Shown here: in pieces, positions 61,578 to 64,000 of the stretch
Layout of the letters: the number at the start of each line of letters is the position of its first letter
Numbering within the stretch: the stretch's first letter is position 1
Source: CALBPI01 sp038521865
GTDB taxonomy: Bacteria; Pseudomonadota; Gammaproteobacteria; Steroidobacterales; Woeseiaceae
Direction of reading: 5' to 3'
Assembly (NCBI GenBank): GCA_038521865.1
Contig: JBCBKO010000002.1
Span: 310,001-374,000, forward strand
Length of the DNA: 64,000 nt
The notes under the pieces: model-generated
Database searches by the model: none
The model's input: the letters and a program-made list of their open reading frames with translations, nothing else
Told to the model about the DNA's origin: nothing
Translations under genes and position numbers: made by a program

Positions 61578-62425
61578 CAGCTCGAAAATCCGAGGCGCAA
61601 GCCTGCCAGCTTTCTGAGCAGCAGTTCAGTTATGTGCTTCAGTTGATTTACCAACTCACTGGCATAGCGATGACCGCTGCCAAGCGACAGCTTGTCGAGC
61701 GTCGGATTGCGAGCCGAATGAGTGCATTGAAAGTAGCGAACTTCGAGGACTACGCAGCACTGCTCAAACTCGGTGATCCCACCGAGGTCGAGCTGTTTAC
61801 GAATGCAGTCACCACCAATCTGACCGCGTTCTTCAGAGAAAACCACCACTTCGAGTTTCTTCGCGAACAACTCTTACCTCAGTTCGTTCGACATCGGCAC
61901 GAGTCGGGTAAGCGATTGCGTATTTGGTCCGCCGGTTGCTCTACCGGCGAGGAAGCTTACTCAATCGCTATGACGTTACGAGAGGTCATCGGCGACATCG
62001 AGTCTTGGGACGCAAAGGTGTTGTGTACCGATATCGACTCGCAGGTGGTGGATATCGCCAAGCGCGGCGTCTACGCCGCCGAGCGGATTGAAGGCATGCC
62101 TGAAGCTCAGGTGCGCCGTTGGTTTCAACGTGGCACCGGCGCCATGGCCGACAAGGTTCGCGTCAAACCTGCGCTTCAAAAAATACTGACCTTCCAACGT
62201 CTCAACCTGATGCAGGAGTGGCCGTTCAGTGGCCAGTTTGAAGTCATCTTCTGCCGCAACGTCATGATTTATTTTGACAAGCCAACGCAAGAGCGACTGG
62301 TGGAACGCTTTGCGCACCACCTGGCGCCAGGCGGACATCTCATCGTCGGACATTCAGAGAGTCTGGTCCGCAATACAACACAGTTCGAACTCCTCGGTCG
62401 AACCATCTATCGCAAGGTGTCCTGA
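61562..62425 (+). CDS. cheR: Chemotaxis methyltransferase CheR
   Basis: S-adenosylmethionine-dependent glutamate methyltransferase for the receptor. N-terminal helical domain (FSYVLQLIYQLTGIAMTAAK) and SAM motifs: LRIWSAGCSTGEEAYSIAM, VLCTDIDSQVVDIAK; FCRNVMIYFDKPTQERLV. GTG 61562 lies within the STAS gene. 287 residues, normal length. Confidence 0.95.
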   Translation: MSGVLTARKSEAQACQLSEQQFSYVLQLIYQLTGIAMTAAKRQLVERRIASRMSALKVANFEDYAALLKLGDPTEVELFTNAVTTNLTAFFRENHHFEFLREQLLPQFVRHRHESGKRLRIWSAGCSTGEEAYSIAMTLREVIGDIESWDAKVLCTDIDSQVVDIAKRGVYAAERIEGMPEAQVRRWFQRGTGAMADKVRVKPALQKILTFQRLNLMQEWPFSGQFEVIFCRNVMIYFDKPTQERLVERFAHHLAPGGHLIVGHSESLVRNTTQFELLGRTIYRKVS

Positions 62426-62428
62426 ACC

Positions 62429-63034
62429 GTGGCAATCCTCGCACCCGATGATTCGTCCTTGGTTTTGCCCGGCTTTGAGCACGTGCAACGCTTCCATGAC
62501 AATGAGCGCGGCAAGGTATCGGCAAAAGTGCTGCCTGGCGAGTACTACGTAACACAGAACGACGAGCTTATATCGACTGTCCTCGGGTCCTGCGTCGCAG
62601 CCTGCATTCGCGACCCTCTCACCGGAGTTGGCGGCATGAATCATTTCATGCTCCCGGGCAAAGGCGTAGCGGCCGATACCGGCGGTGCCGGCGAGCGCTC
62701 GTTAAAGTATGGGCCGAACGCCATGCGCTCGCTCATCGACACCATCGTGCGCTGGAAAGGTACGCGTGAGTCGCTGGAAGTCAAATTGTTTGGCGGAGCG
62801 GCGGTAATGGACTTCGACATGAATCAGATCGGCGATCAGAACGTCGCCTGCGTCCGGCAGTACGCAAGTGAGCACAGGCTGAACGTGCTCGCAGAAGACC
62901 TCGGAGGTGACTGGCCGCGGAAGGTGGTGTACGAACCAACCACTGGGAAAGTGTGGGTTCGTCGTCTGCGGCGACTCCAGACCGCCACTGTGGCGGCGAA
63001 CGACCGCAAGTATATGAATGGAACTCGGGGATAA
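62429..63034 (+). CDS. cheD: Chemoreceptor glutamine deamidase CheD
   Basis: Deamidates receptor Gln residues. The catalytic Cys and His are present: STVLGSCVAACIRDP and GVGGMNHFMLPGKG; LKYGPNAMRSLID and KLFGGAAVMD follow. GTG 62429 begins 3 nt after the CheR stop. 201 residues. Confidence 0.94.
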   Translation: MAILAPDDSSLVLPGFEHVQRFHDNERGKVSAKVLPGEYYVTQNDELISTVLGSCVAACIRDPLTGVGGMNHFMLPGKGVAADTGGAGERSLKYGPNAMRSLIDTIVRWKGTRESLEVKLFGGAAVMDFDMNQIGDQNVACVRQYASEHRLNVLAEDLGGDWPRKVVYEPTTGKVWVRRLRRLQTATVAANDRKYMNGTRG

Positions 63035-63039
63035 CTGAC

Positions 63040-64000
63040 ATGGCAACGAAAGCAACACTGGTAGACCCCGGCACCGGCAAATTCTCATCAACTAATCCGA
63101 TCAAGGTGCTGGTCGTCGATGACTCGGCACTGATGCGTAAACTTCTGAGCGAGCTCCTCGGCGAGATTAATGACATCAGTGTAGTTGGCGTCGCTAAGGA
63201 TCCTTTCGATGCCCGCGAGAAAATCAAAGTGCTCGACCCAGACGTCATCACTCTGGATGTCGAAATGCCACGTATGGATGGCATAACATTTCTCGAAAAT
63301 CTCATGCGCCTCAGGCCGATGCCCGTGGTCATGGTCTCAACCCTGACTGAGAAGGGCTCGGAAGTCACAATGAAAGCGCTCGCCCTCGGGGCGACCGGTT
63401 TCGTGCCGAAGCCGACGGTCGACGTTGCAAAGTCTCTCGAAGACAAAATTGGCGAACTTGTATGGGAGGTGCGCAAAGCCGCTGCATCGGCGGGAGACAT
63501 CCGCAGCTCACGGCGCCACATTCGCAAATCAGCAAGTCCCGCATCAGTTTCTGCAAAGACTACGTATTCGCCCGGACAAAAAATCAGTGGTGGACCATCA
63601 ACACACCTCATAGCCATCGGCGCGTCTACCGGAGGCACAGAGGCAATCCGAGAGGTCCTTGGTGGTATCAAGCCGGGGTCGCCCGGTATCGTCATCACAC
63701 AACACATACCGATTGGCTTCAGCGGATCCTTCGCCAAGCGTATGCATGACCAAACCGCCTTACATGCTATTGAAGCTGAGGATGGTTTGTTGATACGAGA
63801 CGGTCATGCCTACATCGCTCCAGGTGATCAACACCTCAAGATCGAACGCGACGGGCCTGGATATCGATGTCGTCTGGACGATGGACCGCGTGTCCTGTTT
63901 CACAAGCCGTCGGTAGACTTCATGTTCAATTCAGTCGCAGAGGTCGCTCGCGATAAAGCGGTAGGTGTCATCCTGACTGGAATGGGCCGGGACGGTGCAG
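63040..64000 (+). CDS. cheB: Chemotaxis methylesterase CheB (partial)
   Basis: Response regulator-methylesterase. Receiver (KVLVVDDSALMRKLLSE) with phospho-acceptor Asp73 (VITLDVEMPRMDG), a linker of about 45 residues, then the esterase: catalytic Ser in IAIGASTGGTEAIRE, His in TQHIPIGFS and Asp in GMGRDGA, the last just before the window edge. ATG 63040. The gene continues past 64000 by about 20-30 codons. Confidence 0.95.
   Translation, partial: MATKATLVDPGTGKFSSTNPIKVLVVDDSALMRKLLSELLGEINDISVVGVAKDPFDAREKIKVLDPDVITLDVEMPRMDGITFLENLMRLRPMPVVMVSTLTEKGSEVTMKALALGATGFVPKPTVDVAKSLEDKIGELVWEVRKAAASAGDIRSSRRHIRKSASPASVSAKTTYSPGQKISGGPSTHLIAIGASTGGTEAIREVLGGIKPGSPGIVITQHIPIGFSGSFAKRMHDQTALHAIEAEDGLLIRDGHAYIAPGDQHLKIERDGPGYRCRLDDGPRVLFHKPSVDFMFNSVAEVARDKAVGVILTGMGRDGA

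Noticed and set aside
1..64000. CRISPR arrays, rRNA genes, prophage structural genes, replication origin
   Set aside because: Looked for regular short repeats, rRNA-like stretches, phage proteins and DnaA-box clusters; none seen.

Overview
The window reads as a chromosome segment of a marine-type gammaproteobacterium. It has a Gram-negative envelope (TonB receptor, lipoproteins, a barrel protein ending in Phe), a periplasmic MsrA, a class-2 PyrD, many c-di-GMP/HDOD/chemotaxis signalling genes and many secreted peptidases. I cannot name a genus from sequence alone. Gene density is high, with overlapping operons and SD-led starts.

Left core (1-14375): a gamma-glutamyltransferase (cut by the window edge), an outer-membrane barrel gene broken by an in-frame TGA, a secreted beta-propeller-like protein, an HDOD-GGDEF diguanylate cyclase, msrA, a membrane zinc peptidase and a glycine-zipper lipoprotein. 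Then comes a tightly coupled five-gene operon (13704 down to 8019): SIMIBI P-loop NTPase, alpha/beta hydrolase, HlyD adaptor, a 7TM/ATP-grasp fusion and an Asp/Asn-hydroxylase-type dioxygenase. Its promoter has a 19-bp palindrome over the -10. It looks like a biosynthesis, modification and export pathway for an unknown ligated product, and is the best candidate here for an undescribed system.

Island (14425-37122, about 22.7 kb): it is bounded by an intact tRNA-Arg(CCG) gene at 37074-37150 and by a displaced 49-nt tRNA 3' end at 14376-14424, both on the minus strand, which is the signature of site-specific integration into a tRNA gene. Inside are decayed genes (an endonuclease/phosphatase-family remnant, a cytochrome P450 remnant), a solo HipA/YjjJ-type kinase, two decayed IS3-family copies in inverted orientation, and a peptide acquisition/catabolism set: TonB receptor, GPH-type transporter, two DUF885 peptidases, a hydrolase-M3 peptidase fusion, FAD amine oxidase, M19 dipeptidase, AraC regulator, Leu-type dehydrogenase, DUF2817 carboxypeptidase and OsmC protein. 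No integrase gene was found.

Right core (37151-64000): a secreted protein with a TonB-box-like motif, an MBOAT/SGNH O-acylation pair, pyrD, a periplasm-sensing diguanylate cyclase, two lipoproteins, a DUF3127 protein, a BLUF light sensor in line with two response regulators (HDOD and a degenerate HD) next to a divergent soluble histidine kinase, a GST, a Sua5-type tRNA-modification enzyme, a BciA-like reductase, a third DUF885 protein lacking its catalytic Glu, a malectin-GH16 glucanase, and a chemosensory operon cheA-cheW-mcp-STAS-cheR-cheD-cheB running off the window end.
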